Assembly (NCBI GenBank): GCA_009760855.2
Contig: WPIO01000041.1
Span: forward strand, 557,001-621,000
DNA from: Cristatella mucedo
Lineage: Eukaryota; Bryozoa; Phylactolaemata; Cristatellidae
Direction of reading: 5' to 3'
DNA: 64,000 bases
The notes beneath the pieces were generated by a model, which was not told the DNA's origin, ran no database searches, and was given only the letters and a program-made list of their open reading frames with translations. Made by a program: the position numbers and the translations under genes. Position 1 is the stretch's first letter, and the number at the start of each line of letters is the position of its first letter. Shown here one piece after another: positions 21,935 to 32,560 of this stretch.

Positions 21935-22440
21935 TTCAAGTTTTCAAGCTGACCCACAAGGCAGCGGTGGCATTAACTCTTTCGTACCTAGCTGAACGGC
22001 AGCACCTGTTTCAGCTTCCTGTACGAGCATTCGTATCCTGTACGCCCAACTCATTAGTTCTATTCATCGCTTAAAGACCGTCGGAAAGGACGGTTTTTCT
22101 CCAAAGATAAGGTTTTTCTCCAAAAAATATACACCGAGGAGCAAATTTCCACAATTCTTACTCAATGGCATCTGGTCAACTGCTACCAACTATAGCCGAT
22201 TATTTCCTGCCTTTCCGAGCTGCTACTTTCATGCTATTCACACATCCGGCTGCCCATTCTCGTTCAGCTAGGCTTAACAGTTTCTCTTTATTGCTTTAGG
22301 TGCCTGGTTCTCTTGGCTACCGAACGCATAGCAGGAATCGCGTACGCTTTAAGTGAGCCAATGGAAACTATCCTGCCTAACACCCACACAGTCTTTGTGG
22401 CTCTGTTGAGGTACTGTCTGAGATGTATTACATTAAATGA
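21935..22440 (+). mobile_element. LINE-B copy B2, degenerate
   Basis: This contains ttcaagctgacccacaaggc (KVLTLTHKA equivalent) and tcgtacctagctgaacgg (SYLAE). The tail is cacccacacagtctttgtgg, ending in tattacattaaatga. Frames are broken and an internal duplication (aaggtttttctccaaa) is present near 22095-22125. Confidence 0.65.
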
Positions 22441-23150
22441 CTTACGAATGCAAATATAAATATACGTATACAAACATAAATAAATAAATAGATATATACT
22501 TATATGCAATCACTCCTATCTATATACACAGTACATATATATATATATATATCAGTGAGGATATATATATATATACATAGATACAAATAAATAAATATAT
22601 ATATGTATGTAAATGTATTCAAAAAAGCTAGATTACGACTGACTTTAAACTATTCGTGGTTTCCTAATTATAATCATATGAAACCAGTTAGGAAGCCAAA
22701 GTCAAGTACTAGTTGATCTGAGTTTAGCTCTACGTACTCTCAGCCGGGCAAATTCGTTGCGGTTTGACCGCTGTATGAGGGCTGTCATCCTCCATAGGTT
22801 TTTCTGGAACCTGCAGCTCTCCTGTATGTGATGACTCACTCACGCGGCCCAAGCTGGGCGTTCCTCTTATCTGACGTCAGCTGCGATCGACTGCCTTAGC
22901 CCTAGGCCTCGGCACCTTGCTGAATGCAGCGGTGGAAATATGCAACCTTGTCAAAAGTTTATCTGGAGTATATCACTGGCTGGGGCGTATAGTTTTGAGT
23001 GTGCCAGAGACATTATCTAAATGTCTGATATAGTGCCATTGGCGAAAGATAGAGAATCGACATGGCTGGCACGTAAGCAGGCTATCTTTTTTATCGGCCA
23101 GCTCTGAAACTGAAAATCGGGCTCGGCTCAGTAGCAAATGTTTCAGCGCG
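22441..23150. repeat. AT-rich region with (TA)n microsatellites
   Basis: 22450-22610 is built from ata/aaat words and TA runs (22531-22551, 22561-22577). 22620-23150 has no recognised feature. Confidence 0.6.
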
Positions 23151-23757
23151 GCTTTTCAAGTAACTGTAATCGCCCAGCAAATCGATGGGTGCAGCGAGAG
23201 CCAACTTTAGTCGGCCGCTCCACTTGTAGCCACTGCTTACTAATCCAGGCCGCTCGCTGTAGCGCCCGAACCTAACTGGAGTCGGTGCTATCGGCTCTCA
23301 TCACCCGGATTCGTGCTTAGAGTGAGAGTATCTCATGTGCTTTACTTTCCAAGAATCCGTATTTTAAAGTTCTCGTCAGAACGTACGCGGTAAAATACAA
23401 AATGCCGAAGAGCGGATTCGCAAGATGTGCATTTACGCTGGCGCCTCATAGCCGTCCGGCACCTCCGCCGGCATCCCGACTACCCTCCCTCTGTAGTCCG
23501 CGACTCACCCATATAAACCCTTCCGCATAAACCGGCATGGCACATAATCCAGTGGCAGCTCCATAAATCCGCTAGGCCGTAAGCATGGCTCGGTCAAAAG
23601 CTGACCCAAGCAAATAACATGAACACAAACTCAACCGGCCTATACGCTTATAGCACCGCGATAAGTCAGTCACAGAATCTTCGGCGTCTTCTGGCGATGA
23701 GCTCACCATTATTCGCGAAACCACCCGCAGCTTCAAGCAAACGAACCCGGGAGCTTG
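23151..23757. other. Unassigned region upstream of the receptor pseudogene
   Basis: GC is raised from about 23400. It may be the decayed 5' part of the duplicated receptor gene, but I could not align it to receptor gene 1. Confidence 0.25.
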
Positions 23758-23870
23758 TTCGGCGTCGTCGCCATGGCCGCCGAGTGGCTCGCCCGTCGAG
23801 CAGGTCGCGTTCGTGCCGCCGGCGATGGACGCTTCGGCACGCGAGACCACGGCGGCAAGATACGTGCGTA
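23758..23870 (+). pseudogene. Decayed copy of receptor gene 1, TM4-ECL2 part
   Basis: This aligns to 16064-16170 of receptor gene 1: ttcggcgtcgtc, then gccg-x-gtggctcg, then gtgccgccggcg, then ttcggcacg, then ggcggcaagatac. Indels destroy the reading frame. It ends at gatacgtgcgt, where an AT-rich and LINE-B insertion begins. The next receptor-derived base is at about 24478, corresponding to 16174, so no receptor sequence appears lost at the insertion point. Confidence 0.75.
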
Positions 23871-23960
23871 TATTTATATAATATATAAATGTATATGAAT
23901 ATATATGGTATATATAAAACGCATATATATATATATAATATAAATATGGTATTTACAATA
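23871..23960. repeat. AT microsatellite within the receptor pseudogene
   Basis: Runs of atata/tatat words that lead into LINE-B copy B3. Confidence 0.7.
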
Positions 23961-24462
23961 TATAATTTATGATAAAGTTCTTACGCTGACCAAAAAGGCC
24001 CACCACGGCTTGGCTCCTTCTTACCTAGCTGAACAACTGCAACAGTTTCAGCCTCTTTTCGCCCTCAGGTCCTGTGTGGACAATACATTAGCTGTTCAAT
24101 TCCTCCGCTGTAAGATCGTTGGAGACAGAAGCTTTAGCTCTGCAGGTCCTAGACTGTGGAACTTGCTTCCAGAATTCTTACGCAACGACAACTACTCTCC
24201 TGCTGCCGACTATTGCTCATCCTTTTCAGTGGTCCTGAGCTGCTACTTCTATACTACTCAGTACCTCAACCGCTCTCCTGATTCTGCTATGCTTCCCACT
24301 TTCTCTTTGTTGCGTGAGACGAAGTCTGTTGGCTACCGAATGCGTACCGAAAGCCGCTTAGGCTGTGATTGCGCTATACAAAACTCTCCTGCGTAACACC
24401 CACATGGTCTTTATGACATTGCGGAGCTACAGGCGGAGATACATTACATTACATATATGTAA
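23961..24462 (+). mobile_element. LINE-B copy B3, inserted in the receptor pseudogene
   Basis: One open frame of 128 codons (24010-24396) contains APSYLAEQLQQFQPL, VGDRSFSSAGPRLWNLLPEF and TFSLLRETKSVGYRMRTES. The tail is cggagctacaggcggagata with cattacattacat. It is 5'-truncated and sits on the same strand as the receptor copy. Confidence 0.85.
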
Positions 24463-24477
24463 GTGTATAGGAACGCT

Positions 24478-24715
24478 CGTTTCTCACACCCAGCTATGCG
24501 GCCGCCGCGGACTGGCTCTACGTGTCGGGCGTGTCCGTCCGCGTTCTCGCCTTCGCGTTCTCTCGCGTCGCCGCTCGGCTGCAGCGCGTATCCGTGAGCG
24601 AGGCTGCTGAAGAGCTCGGTAGAGCAGAGGAGGCGCGTTTCGCCGCCGCCCTCCTCCGCTGGCCGTCTCCTCCGCGGCGGCGGCAGCAGGCGCGCAGACG
24701 TTGAGCGTCGTAGCG
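24478..24715 (+). pseudogene. Decayed copy of receptor gene 1, TM5-ICL3 part
   Basis: This aligns to about 16174-16403 of receptor gene 1: gtttctcacacccagctatgcggccgc, gactggctctacgtg, gctgctgaagagctcggt, gagcagaggaggcgcgtttcgccgcc, and the gcggcggcggcagcaggcgcgcagacg tract. Substitutions and indels leave no full frame. Beyond 24715 receptor similarity stops; the TM6-TM7 end is missing or unrecognisable. Confidence 0.8.
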
Positions 24716-24936
24716 CAGCCAGCTAAGACTAGCTTAGTTCTGGCTCTAAATTCAACGCCAAGGTAGACGAGCAATTAGTTCCGATCCCCTTCTTATCATG
24801 GCCCCTATGATCTATATTATATATTATATTATAATATATCATTCTAGCCCCTTCCTATCAGATGGGTTGCAATGCAAAGGGCATTCGGAAGAAAACAGGC
24901 AAGCCTAGTGGCTTTTAACTATTTTTCACTGCCAAA

Positions 24937-25172
24937 TAATAATAACAGTAATACACTTGACAAAGCGCCCTCAGAGAACTCAATCTCTCTCTAGGCGCTT
25001 TATTAATGCTGTCCTAAATAGGTGTTTTTAAATTCGTTTTAAATGTGGTCAAGTCGAGGGATGTTCTGACGCAGGTTGGGAGAGAGTTTCAGGCTTTGGG
25101 AGCATACGAGCTGAATGCACGGTCTCCAAAGGATTTGAGGTTTGTACGGGGTATTTGTAGACTGTTGGAGGT
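24937..25172 (-). mobile_element. LINE-A copy A8, internally deleted
   Basis: Antisense tail and stem-loop at 24945-25005 run straight into the C-terminal coding part at 25010, so about 180 bp of 3' UTR is missing compared with A6. It ends near 25170. Confidence 0.75.
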
Positions 25173-25479
25173 GATGATGACCTAAATACTATTCATTGAA
25201 TAGATACACATAGTAGATCACGATGTGAGAAGAGCGGGTGATCGCATCCTCCTCCCGATGTAATTAGCAGCTGCTTTCTGCAGAAAGAACTGCTAATTCT
25301 GGAAGCAGGGCTAGCGGTTTCCTGGGGGTCGAAAAGCAATTGCCGAGTGGAATTTCGAATCTCAAATAAACTCTATGGCCTTTTAAAACTAGAGAAAATC
25401 CGACGTCTTGAGCGGCTATTGTCCAACTAACAGACCGAAAAAGTTCAGCCATGTGTTTTCTATACTACTTCAGTGGCTC

Positions 25480-25990
25480 CCGTTTAATCTATGGAAACAG
25501 GGTAAAGTTTGGACGTCGATAGGGCAACTAGGCGAACCGCGGCTTCTTGAAGCATCGTTCAATTGCTGTGCCAGTTTCAGCTGCCTCATGTCCTCAGGTC
25601 TCTCAGGAGGTAGTGAATGAGCTGTTTTACTCCTGCGCATAAAGACTGTTTTCGTCGGAAGCTTTTGCTCTGCAGGTCCTAGACTTTGAAACTGAGTTCC
25701 GTGATTCTTATGCAACGACATCTACTCTCGTGCTACCGATTGCGGCACATCCTTTCTAAGCGCTCAGAGTTAGTACTTTAATGCAACCCACTTAACAGAA
25801 TTCTCTGGCGACATGGTTATATTTCTAACTTTGTCTTTGCTGCTTGAGATGAAGTTTTTGTCTACGTAAGGTTCACCAAAGCCCCAAGGCTTTAAGTGTG
25901 CTGCGGAAAAACTCCACATCCATAACATCTACTTAGTTATCGTGGCTTTGTGGAGCTACTGACAGAAATATGTTACACTAAATTACCTAG
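25480..25990 (+). mobile_element. LINE-B copy B4, degenerate
   Basis: Recognisable blocks: aagcttttgctctgcaggtcctagact (25662), ttccgtgattcttatgcaacgaca, and a tail of gctttgtggagctactgac, then atgttacactaaatta. Frames are broken. Confidence 0.65.
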
Positions 25991-26061
25991 TAAGCCGGCG
26001 TCAAAAAGTAAAGGCGTAAGTAGGAAGGAACTTTTAACGTTTTTTAGTTAGACTGTGTTTT

Positions 26062-27110
26062 GTTAATGTAATGTAATGAAGCTCCGTCTGTAACTCCACA
26101 AAGTCATAAAGACCAAGAGGGTGTTAGGCAGGAGAGTTTTGTATAGCACACTAACAGCATAAGCGGCTTTCGGTACGCATTTGGTAGCCAACATACTTCG
26201 TCACACTCAACAAAGAGAAAGTGGGTAGGATAGCAGAGTCACAAGAGCAGTTGAGGTAGTGAGTAGAATGAAAGCAGCAGCTCAGGATGGCTGAAAAGGA
26301 TGAGCCATAGTCGGCAGCAGAAGAGTAGTTGTCGTTGCGTAAGAATTTTGGAAGCGAGTTCCACAGTCTAGGACCTGCAGAGCTAAAGCTTCTGTCGCCA
26401 CCGGTCTTTAAGCAGAGGAATGGAACAGCTAATTTATTGTCCATACAAGATCTGAGGGCATGAGGAAGCTGAAACTGGTGCAGCAGTTCAGCTAGGTACG
26501 AAAAAGCCAAGCCGTGGCGGGCCTTGTGGCTCAGCGTAAGAACTTTGCTCTGTATCCGTCGCTCAACCGGCATCCATCCTAGCTCTTTTAGCAAAGGAGA
26601 CACGTGCACAAACCTCTGGGACTTGAAGACTAGCCTTGTAGCCATATTCATAGTCAGCTGCAGTGACCTAGTTGCTTTCTTTGGTAGCCCAGCCGAAAAG
26701 AAATTACAATAATCAAAAGGGATTTACCACAGTAAAGCCGATACAGAACTAAGGAGCAAGTGAAATTTCTTTGCAAGACGCTGTGGAATACGGCTCTGAA
26801 TCTTAGATAGGGATCCGGCGTGATGGCTAACTGTAGAAGCAGTCTTCTGAATGAGGCTTTTAAAATTGAGGCAGCTGTCGAAAACGACACCTTAACTTTG
26901 AGCACGCGGTGATGGTCGCACAACAGTATCACCTATTAGAAGAGCAAAGCCTTTTAATCCAGCCACATGTTTAGGGTGTCCTATGAGCAGCAGTTTGGTT
27001 TTATTGTCAATTAGCTTCAAGAAGTTTTCCGACATCAAGGATCGAATGTCGGCTAGGCAAGCATTCAGCTTCTCAGTTATGCAGCAGATTCCGACGGTTT
27101 AGTTGTGTAG
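26062..27110 (-). mobile_element. LINE-B copy B5, longest copy
   Basis: Antisense from the tail (aatgtaatgtaatg at 26066) inward. One open frame of 166 codons (26151-26651) carries RLVFKSQRFVHVSPLLKELG, RRIQSKVLTLSHKARHGLAF and RSFSSAGPRLWNSLPKFLRN. Upstream the RT thumb region is recognisable: LMSENFLKLIDNKTKLLLIG near 27010 corresponds to the MAANFLKLNDDKTNLL segment of LINE-A, which places LINE-B in the same broad CR1/L2 group. The 5' end is truncated near 27110. Confidence 0.85.
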
Positions 27111-27914
27111 TATCTGGTAGTTTTATTTGTTCTCATAATTTTAATCCGCTGCCTTTCGTAAAACTTTAGTCACAAGTCCCTGATTCATTTTCTTTCAACT
27201 ATAAAAAAACAAGTATCTGTAAACATAGAGTATTTGGTGAGTGGCTTTTAGAGTTTTCTTAGTCATCAGCTGACATCCCAGACGGTTGATACAATCTTTA
27301 ATGTTCATCTTCATCATTTTAAATTGGCTGTGAGATTAATAAGAAATGATTTCAGTATTGAAAGATATGATCTTTGGTTTGATGTTGGTGAGGTCCATGG
27401 TACTGCAAACAGGTCAGGGCACTGTTAACAATGGAGTCGCGTATAATTAGCTTACTAAACATTAAAAGACTCTTCCGTAGGCACACACTAAGAGTGGCTG
27501 CCAATGCTATGGAAAAGATGACGACCACTGATGTACAAGGCTTCGCAGTAGTGCTTTAGTGATTACAAAGTTGTTGACTCGAGACTATGCAAGAAATGAC
27601 GAACGCGTACATCTGACTTCGCATACTACGGCTGGCCATCCTGTGGGATAACCAAATGCATAAGCCTTCAGTTGCAGCGGCAGTATGAATCATGCCGGCT
27701 AGCGGAATTTTCTAAATTCTCATAGATACGAATGACCCTATGAAAAAAATAAGTTCAGCAACAGTAGTCAGGCTTACGACGACATCCGGCTCCTGAGCAA
27801 GAGCGAACGCCGACGAAGCCGCCGGATGCCGATCATGGCAAAGCTGCGTAGCCGCCCCGACCGAGCTGCTACTCCAAGCAAATCACCTCCTGGACTTCTA
27901 TCGTGGCGCAGCTT
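27111..27914. other. Unassigned region
   Basis: No feature recognised. 27780-27900 is GC-richer than its surroundings, without a supportable frame. Confidence 0.3.
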
Positions 27915-28105
27915 TGCTTCTCACTTTCTCGTCGTTGCTTGGAATGAAGTCTGCTGATTACGCAGTGCGTACCCACAGCCGCATACAGGCGCGTTGAGTG
28001 TGCGAGAGAAAAGCTTGTCATCTTCGTCCGCTACGGATTCTCTCGATTGTTGTGGCATGGTGCAGTTACAGGGAAAAACAAGTTCTATCGAGTTACATCG
28101 TAAGC
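27915..28105 (+). mobile_element. LINE-B tail relic B6
   Basis: Degraded match to the LINE-B 3' end: cttggaatgaagtctgctgattacgcagtgcgtacc corresponds to gagacgaagtctgttggctaccgaatgcgtacc. The terminal ggtgcagttacaggg is near 28060. Confidence 0.5.
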
Positions 28106-28650
28106 CGGCATGATAAATTAAATATTTAATCAGTGAGCAATTTTTGAACTTCTAATTGCTTGCCTGTGCCTTTTTTTAGCTGTGTAGTCCATTGTAGTTT
28201 CATTCGTTCTTGTAGTTTTGCTAGTTTCTTAAATTTTCAGTTTAATTCCTGGGGCAGGTCCCAATGGATCGGGGTGCAGGCCTACTGTCTAGCTGGCGCA
28301 AGCCATGCAAACAAGCACTCGAAGCTTTAGGCAAAAAATTCTCAGGATAAGGAGGTATGCGATAAAAAGTCTTATCTGCATCGGTTCAACACCGCCCGGA
28401 TTTAACGATTGTGAGAATTTTATTTTTCGAAATTTGGATGGATGCGATCGGAAAACATAAGTAGCGCTTGTTGATACATCTTTAGGTCCAATTTAAATGG
28501 CGAAAAGTAAGTGAAGGTAGAGGCATAATCTTGAAGGTGGTGACGTGATCCTGAAACGTAGTCAGAACTGATTGGGTATATGAGCTGAATGATGTGGGAC
28601 AGACAAAACCTTTCAATAATTTAGCACAACTACCTAAACCTCGCTACACT

Positions 28651-28653
<3 letters not shown>
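28106..28653. other. Unassigned region
   Basis: No feature recognised. Confidence 0.3.
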
Positions 28654-28727
<74 letters not shown>

Positions 28728-28745
28728 TATTTGTATATATGCTTA
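28654..28745. repeat. (TA)n microsatellite
   Basis: About 70 bp of uninterrupted TA repeats at 28654-28723, followed by TG-rich sequence to 28830. The open frame across it (Tyr-Ile repeats) is an artefact. Confidence 0.95.
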
Positions 28746-29241
28746 TACTTATATGTGCACGTGTGTGTGTTTGTTTGCATGCTTATCCGGGTGCTTTTGT
28801 GCAGTGTGTGCTCTCTGTGTGTGTGTCTGTGTGAATGTGCACACACTTGCATGCGTACAACCACCAGAACGTGAATGACAGGCAGTTATATGTGGTTTCC
28901 TAATTACAATTGTTAGGAACCGGCGGATATATCTCTAACCTAGAACTAGGCTGCAAAGTGAGCCTATATCATGTAATCATGTAATAGTCATCAGAGTTGT
29001 GATCAGCACCCCAAGCCAGGCACATTAGTTGAGGTGTGGGCGTCGCATGAGTGTTAAGCTCAAGCGCTGCTACAGGAAAATTTTAGCCGTCAGATTGGCA
29101 CCTTCGTGTTTTCTCAATCAAGCGGCACAAGCTGATGTTCGTTTACCTAACGCCTAACGCACGGATCGGCTGCCTGGCATTAGGCCGCACCAATCTGCTA
29201 TTTCATCTGCGGAAATGGGCATTGCAGATAACATTTTATCT
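28746..29241. other. Unassigned region
   Basis: A (TG)n-like stretch at 28755-28835; otherwise nothing recognised. Confidence 0.35.
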
Positions 29242-29412
29242 TCGTGAGCCGTGATGGCACACTAGGTAAGGCGGTTGCTTTCACGACCTCGGTCCCGAGG
29301 TCATGGGTTCGATTCCTGCGGTGGGTGATTCTGTATCGCCACTACGAGCGATGGTGATAGCCGTAAAGGCTCTTCTGTTGCTATACAAAAAGAGGTTGTT
29401 TAATTAGCTAGT
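29242..29412 (+). mobile_element. SINE2 copy a: tRNA-derived SINE, reference copy
   Basis: The A box TGGCACACTAGG (29255-29266) and a perfect B box GGTTCGATTCC (29306-29316) have tRNA-like spacing. The body reads gggtgattctgtatcgcc and ggctcttctgttgctatac, and the tail ends gttgtttaattagcta. Unlike SINE1, it does not end in the LINE-A stem-loop. Confidence 0.85.
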
Positions 29413-29649
29413 ATTTATTTATTTATTTTATTTATCTGGAGTGTATCGCTGCATGCATAATACAGTTTTGAGTGAGTCAGAAGCACTCTTTAACTGTCGG
29501 AAGTATTGCTGCTGGCAAAAGATGGAGAGTTGATATTTGAGGCAAGAAGTGAGCTTGCCTTAGCACGCAAGCACGCGAAAAGCCTTTCTTGCTTGCTTAA
29601 TACGGTCCACTAGGCTTTGTAGAAATATTTGACCACGTCTCAAATGTAA

Positions 29650-29775
29650 GCTCCTCTATAGGCTATAGCTATATTAGCCTATAGCTAATGATATTATATA
29701 CATGTAATATATATATATATAATAAATTATATATAACTATTATATATTATTATATTAGCCTATAGCTAATCGACG
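29650..29775. repeat. AT-rich block flanked by direct repeats
   Basis: attagcctatagctaat occurs at about 29674 and again at about 29755, flanking some 65 bp of TA-rich DNA. It lies just before LINE-A copy A9. Confidence 0.7.
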
Positions 29776-29823
29776 GGTGCAACAAGCGGCCTCTTTGATA
29801 GTCTGCAGTACTTATCCGTCCAA

Positions 29824-31322
29824 CCTTGCTAGTAAGTTCCAGTCTGGCTTTAGAGCTAATCACTCCACAGAGTCAGCATTGCTTCGGGTATACAACGACC
29901 TACTTAGGAATGCAGACATGGGTAGAGTGTCTCTGCTTGTTTTGCTTGATCTTTCGGCAGCTTTTGATACCATCGCTCGCAAAGTTCTTCTAGAGCACCT
30001 CTCATCTCGTATGGGCATCACTGGCACTGCTCTACAGTGGTTCAGGTCCTATCTCAGTGGGAGACCCCAGAGTATTGACGTGAATGGACAAAGATCATCT
30101 GAAGTACCTCTAAAATATGGAGTACCTCAGGGCTCAGTGCCAGGTCCGGTTCTTTTCATGGTTTATACTCTCCCTTTTGCTGATGTGATTGCCAAGCACA
30201 ATCTAGGCTTTCACTTCTATGCGGATGACACTCAGTTGTACCTTTGCTTTGATCCCTCCCAGCCTTCGAGCACCTCAAATTCTCTAAACTCACTAGCTGC
30301 ATGCATTGATGACATCTGCACATGGATGGCAGCAAATTTATTTTCTAAAACTTAACGATGATAAAACTAACTTACTAGTTATAGGCAAACCCAGTGTGAT
30401 CCAGAGATTGGAAAGGCTGACTCTCAAAATTGGCTCTGCCAGCACATCTCCAGTTGAATCAGCTCGAAATCTAGGTGTCATATTCCAAAGCGACCTCTCG
30501 TTAGACGACCATATCAGCTCCACAGTCAAATCCGTCTATTTTCAGCTTCATAACATTGCTAACATTCGGGCTTGTTTAGATAAAGATACCACATCTAAGT
30601 TGGTCCATGCATTCGTGACATCCCGTCTCGACTTCTGCAACTCACTGCTTACTGGCCTACCAGCATGTGCGATCAGGCGATTGCAGCTGGTGCAAAACTC
30701 TGCAGCTAGGCTTGTCTGTCGTGAGCGTCGCAGTTGCCACATTACTCCACTTCTCTCCGACCTGCACTGGCTACCAGTCAAGCAACGGATTGACTTCAAG
30801 GTTTTGTCGCTCACTTTGAGGTCCCTTCATTATATGGCTCCAGCCTATCTGTCAGATATACTACCCCATCAGGCCAAGCATCGTATCACCCGCTTTTCGG
30901 AATCCAACAGTCTAGAAATACCTCATACAAACCTTAAATTCTTTGGAGACCGTGCATTTAGTTCATATGCTCCCACAGCCTGGAACTCCCTCCCGACCTG
31001 CGTCAGAACATCCCATGACCTGACCGCATTTAAAAGGAACCTAAAACCACACCTATTTAGGACAGCATTTAGTGGGTCCCTGTGATTCGTCCTTGATGTG
31101 CTTATGCGTGCTGACACTGTGCATGCTGCCACTAACCACATTGGAATGCTGACCCTGTGCATGTCACCCCTAACCATGTTATTCATTTTGTTTGTTTTTC
31201 AAGCATGATTTAACTTACCATTCAATTGCATTTCACTTTAAAGCAAATGCAAAGCGCCTAGAGAGAGATTAAGTTCTCTGAGGGCGCTTTATCAAGTGAA
31301 TTATTATTATTATTAGTATTAT
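29824..31322 (+). mobile_element. LINE-A copy A9, best-preserved reverse transcriptase
   Basis: 5'-truncated within the RT. Two overlapping frames cover nearly all of it. Frame 1 (29777-30355) has SGFRANHSTESALLRVYNDL, motif A LLVLLDLSAAFDTI, motif B YGVPQGSVPGPVLF and intact motif C FYADDTQLYLCFDPSQ. An indel in the ttattttc run near 30340 shifts to frame 2 (30306-31085), which has LKLNDDKTNLLVIGKPS, the C-terminal TSRLDFCNSLLTGLP, and SFSSYAPTAWNSLPTCV-type blocks. The 3' UTR, stem-loop (31253-31295) and (ATT)n follow. Apart from the frameshift and truncation, the catalytic aspartates are intact, which suggests recent insertion. Confidence 0.9.
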
Positions 31323-31377
31323 CGCCGGCTTAATGGGATTCGCCATAGTGTCAGTGTAGTGGATTTGCATTCGGCTC

Positions 31378-31417
31378 TTCTCGCACATTCTCGCGTTCGG
31401 GCGAGAATGTGCGAGAA
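31378..31417. repeat. Perfect 17-bp inverted repeat with a GTTCGG loop
   Basis: Arm 31378-31394 is exactly complementary to 31401-31417; the 6-nt loop is 31395-31400. It lies 55 bp past the 3' end of LINE-A copy A9. It is not part of the LINE consensus. Confidence 0.9.
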
Positions 31418-31783
31418 AATCTGCTGAGATTTAATTAAAAAAAATCTATTGCCTTTTTCTATTCAATAGCTTACTGTTATCTATGGCCTGTACAAACAGC
31501 TTCGAGCAAGCGCAGCAATAAAAGAAGCGATGGCTGTCCATTGTCTGCATCCCATTCGCCCTTGCTGCTTGATAGAAATTGCTTTCGTGCGTTTGAATCA
31601 ACTCCTCAACCGTTGCTAATGTGAAGACAGTTGCATCTAACTACGCCATGTCATTTCGCACACGTATCAGAGGAAATTAACAGCAACGTTAAACCGATAT
31701 ATGGAGCATATAGCTGGCATCACCCCGCACACAGCATACAGCGAGCCCAACATTCGCCAGATGTGGTGGGACTGATTCGACAA
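31418..31783. other. Unassigned region
   Basis: No feature recognised. Confidence 0.3.
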
Positions 31784-31850
31784 ATTGCAAAGTGCCTAGA
31801 GAGATATAGAGTTCTCTGAGGGTGCTTTATCAAGTGTGTTATCATAACTG
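31784..31850 (+). repeat. LINE-A tail fragment
   Basis: aagtgcctagagagatatagagttctctgagggtgctttatcaagtg: the terminal stem-loop, with compensatory-looking c-to-t changes, isolated from any coding part. Confidence 0.75.
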
Positions 31851-31975
31851 TTGTGAAAATCTTAAACAGGCCTGTTTAAACGGTATGTGTCGTTGCTCGT
31901 GTTCGTGCGGGCGTTTTCTTATGGGCAGGCTGCAAATTTTCCCGCCAAGCCCTTCGTGAAATGTTTAAGCCCTTT

Positions 31976-32134
31976 TTGTCACCCCTAACCATGTTATTAA
32001 TGCTGTTTGTTTATCAAGCATGATATTACTCACCATTCAATTGCATTTCCCCTTTGCAGCAGATGTAAAGCGCCTAGAAAGAGTTTGAGTTCTCTGAGGG
32101 CGCTTTATCAAGTGCATTATTATTATTATTATCT
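31976..32134 (+). mobile_element. LINE-A 3' UTR fragment A11
   Basis: This contains cacccctaaccatgttatt, then tatcaagcatgatattactcacc, the stem-loop, and (ATT)n. Only the last 160 bp of the element are present. Confidence 0.85.
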
Positions 32135-32194
32135 TTAAGGCTGCTTAAATAGCTAGTCAGATAGACGTGCACAGCGACCTTGATCTCTGCTAGG

Positions 32195-32560
32195 TGGCTG
32201 TGCCGAGGTGCATCTCTGCCTGTAACTCCACAAAGACTGTGTGACTGTGTGTTGTCACCCAGCAGTGCTTCGTAAAGCACACTCAAAGCCTAAGTGGCTT
32301 CATGAACTCCTTGGGTAGCCAACAGACTTCAGACATTGAAGAGAAGCTGAAAGCATAGCTGAGTTGGATGAGCAGTAGAAGTAGAGGGTAGCATGGAAAT
32401 AGCAGCTCAGGACTGCTAGTAAGGATGCGCCATAGCTGGGAGATGGAGGGTACATTTCATTGAGTAAGCATTGTGGAAGTGGGTTCCGCAGTCTCGGAAC
32501 TACAGATCAAACTATTTCGTAACCACGAGTTCGTTTTAGCGGAGGAAAAGACCAAACCAA
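32195..32560 (-). mobile_element. LINE-B copy B7, degenerate
   Basis: Antisense tail (tgcctgtaactccacaaag), then gtagccaacagacttc (VGY), and gtgggttccgcagtctcgga (LWNP). No frame remains. Confidence 0.65.

Noticed and set aside
28594-28878. Plus-strand Tyr-Ile repeat frame
   Set aside because: Translation of a (TA)n microsatellite, followed by a TG-rich stretch; not a protein.
29242-29330. Possible functional tRNA gene with perfect A and B boxes
   Set aside because: No acceptor stem pairs around the boxes, the body continues as a conserved non-tRNA sequence, and three other copies exist. It is SINE2. The same reasoning applies to 771-850 (SINE1).
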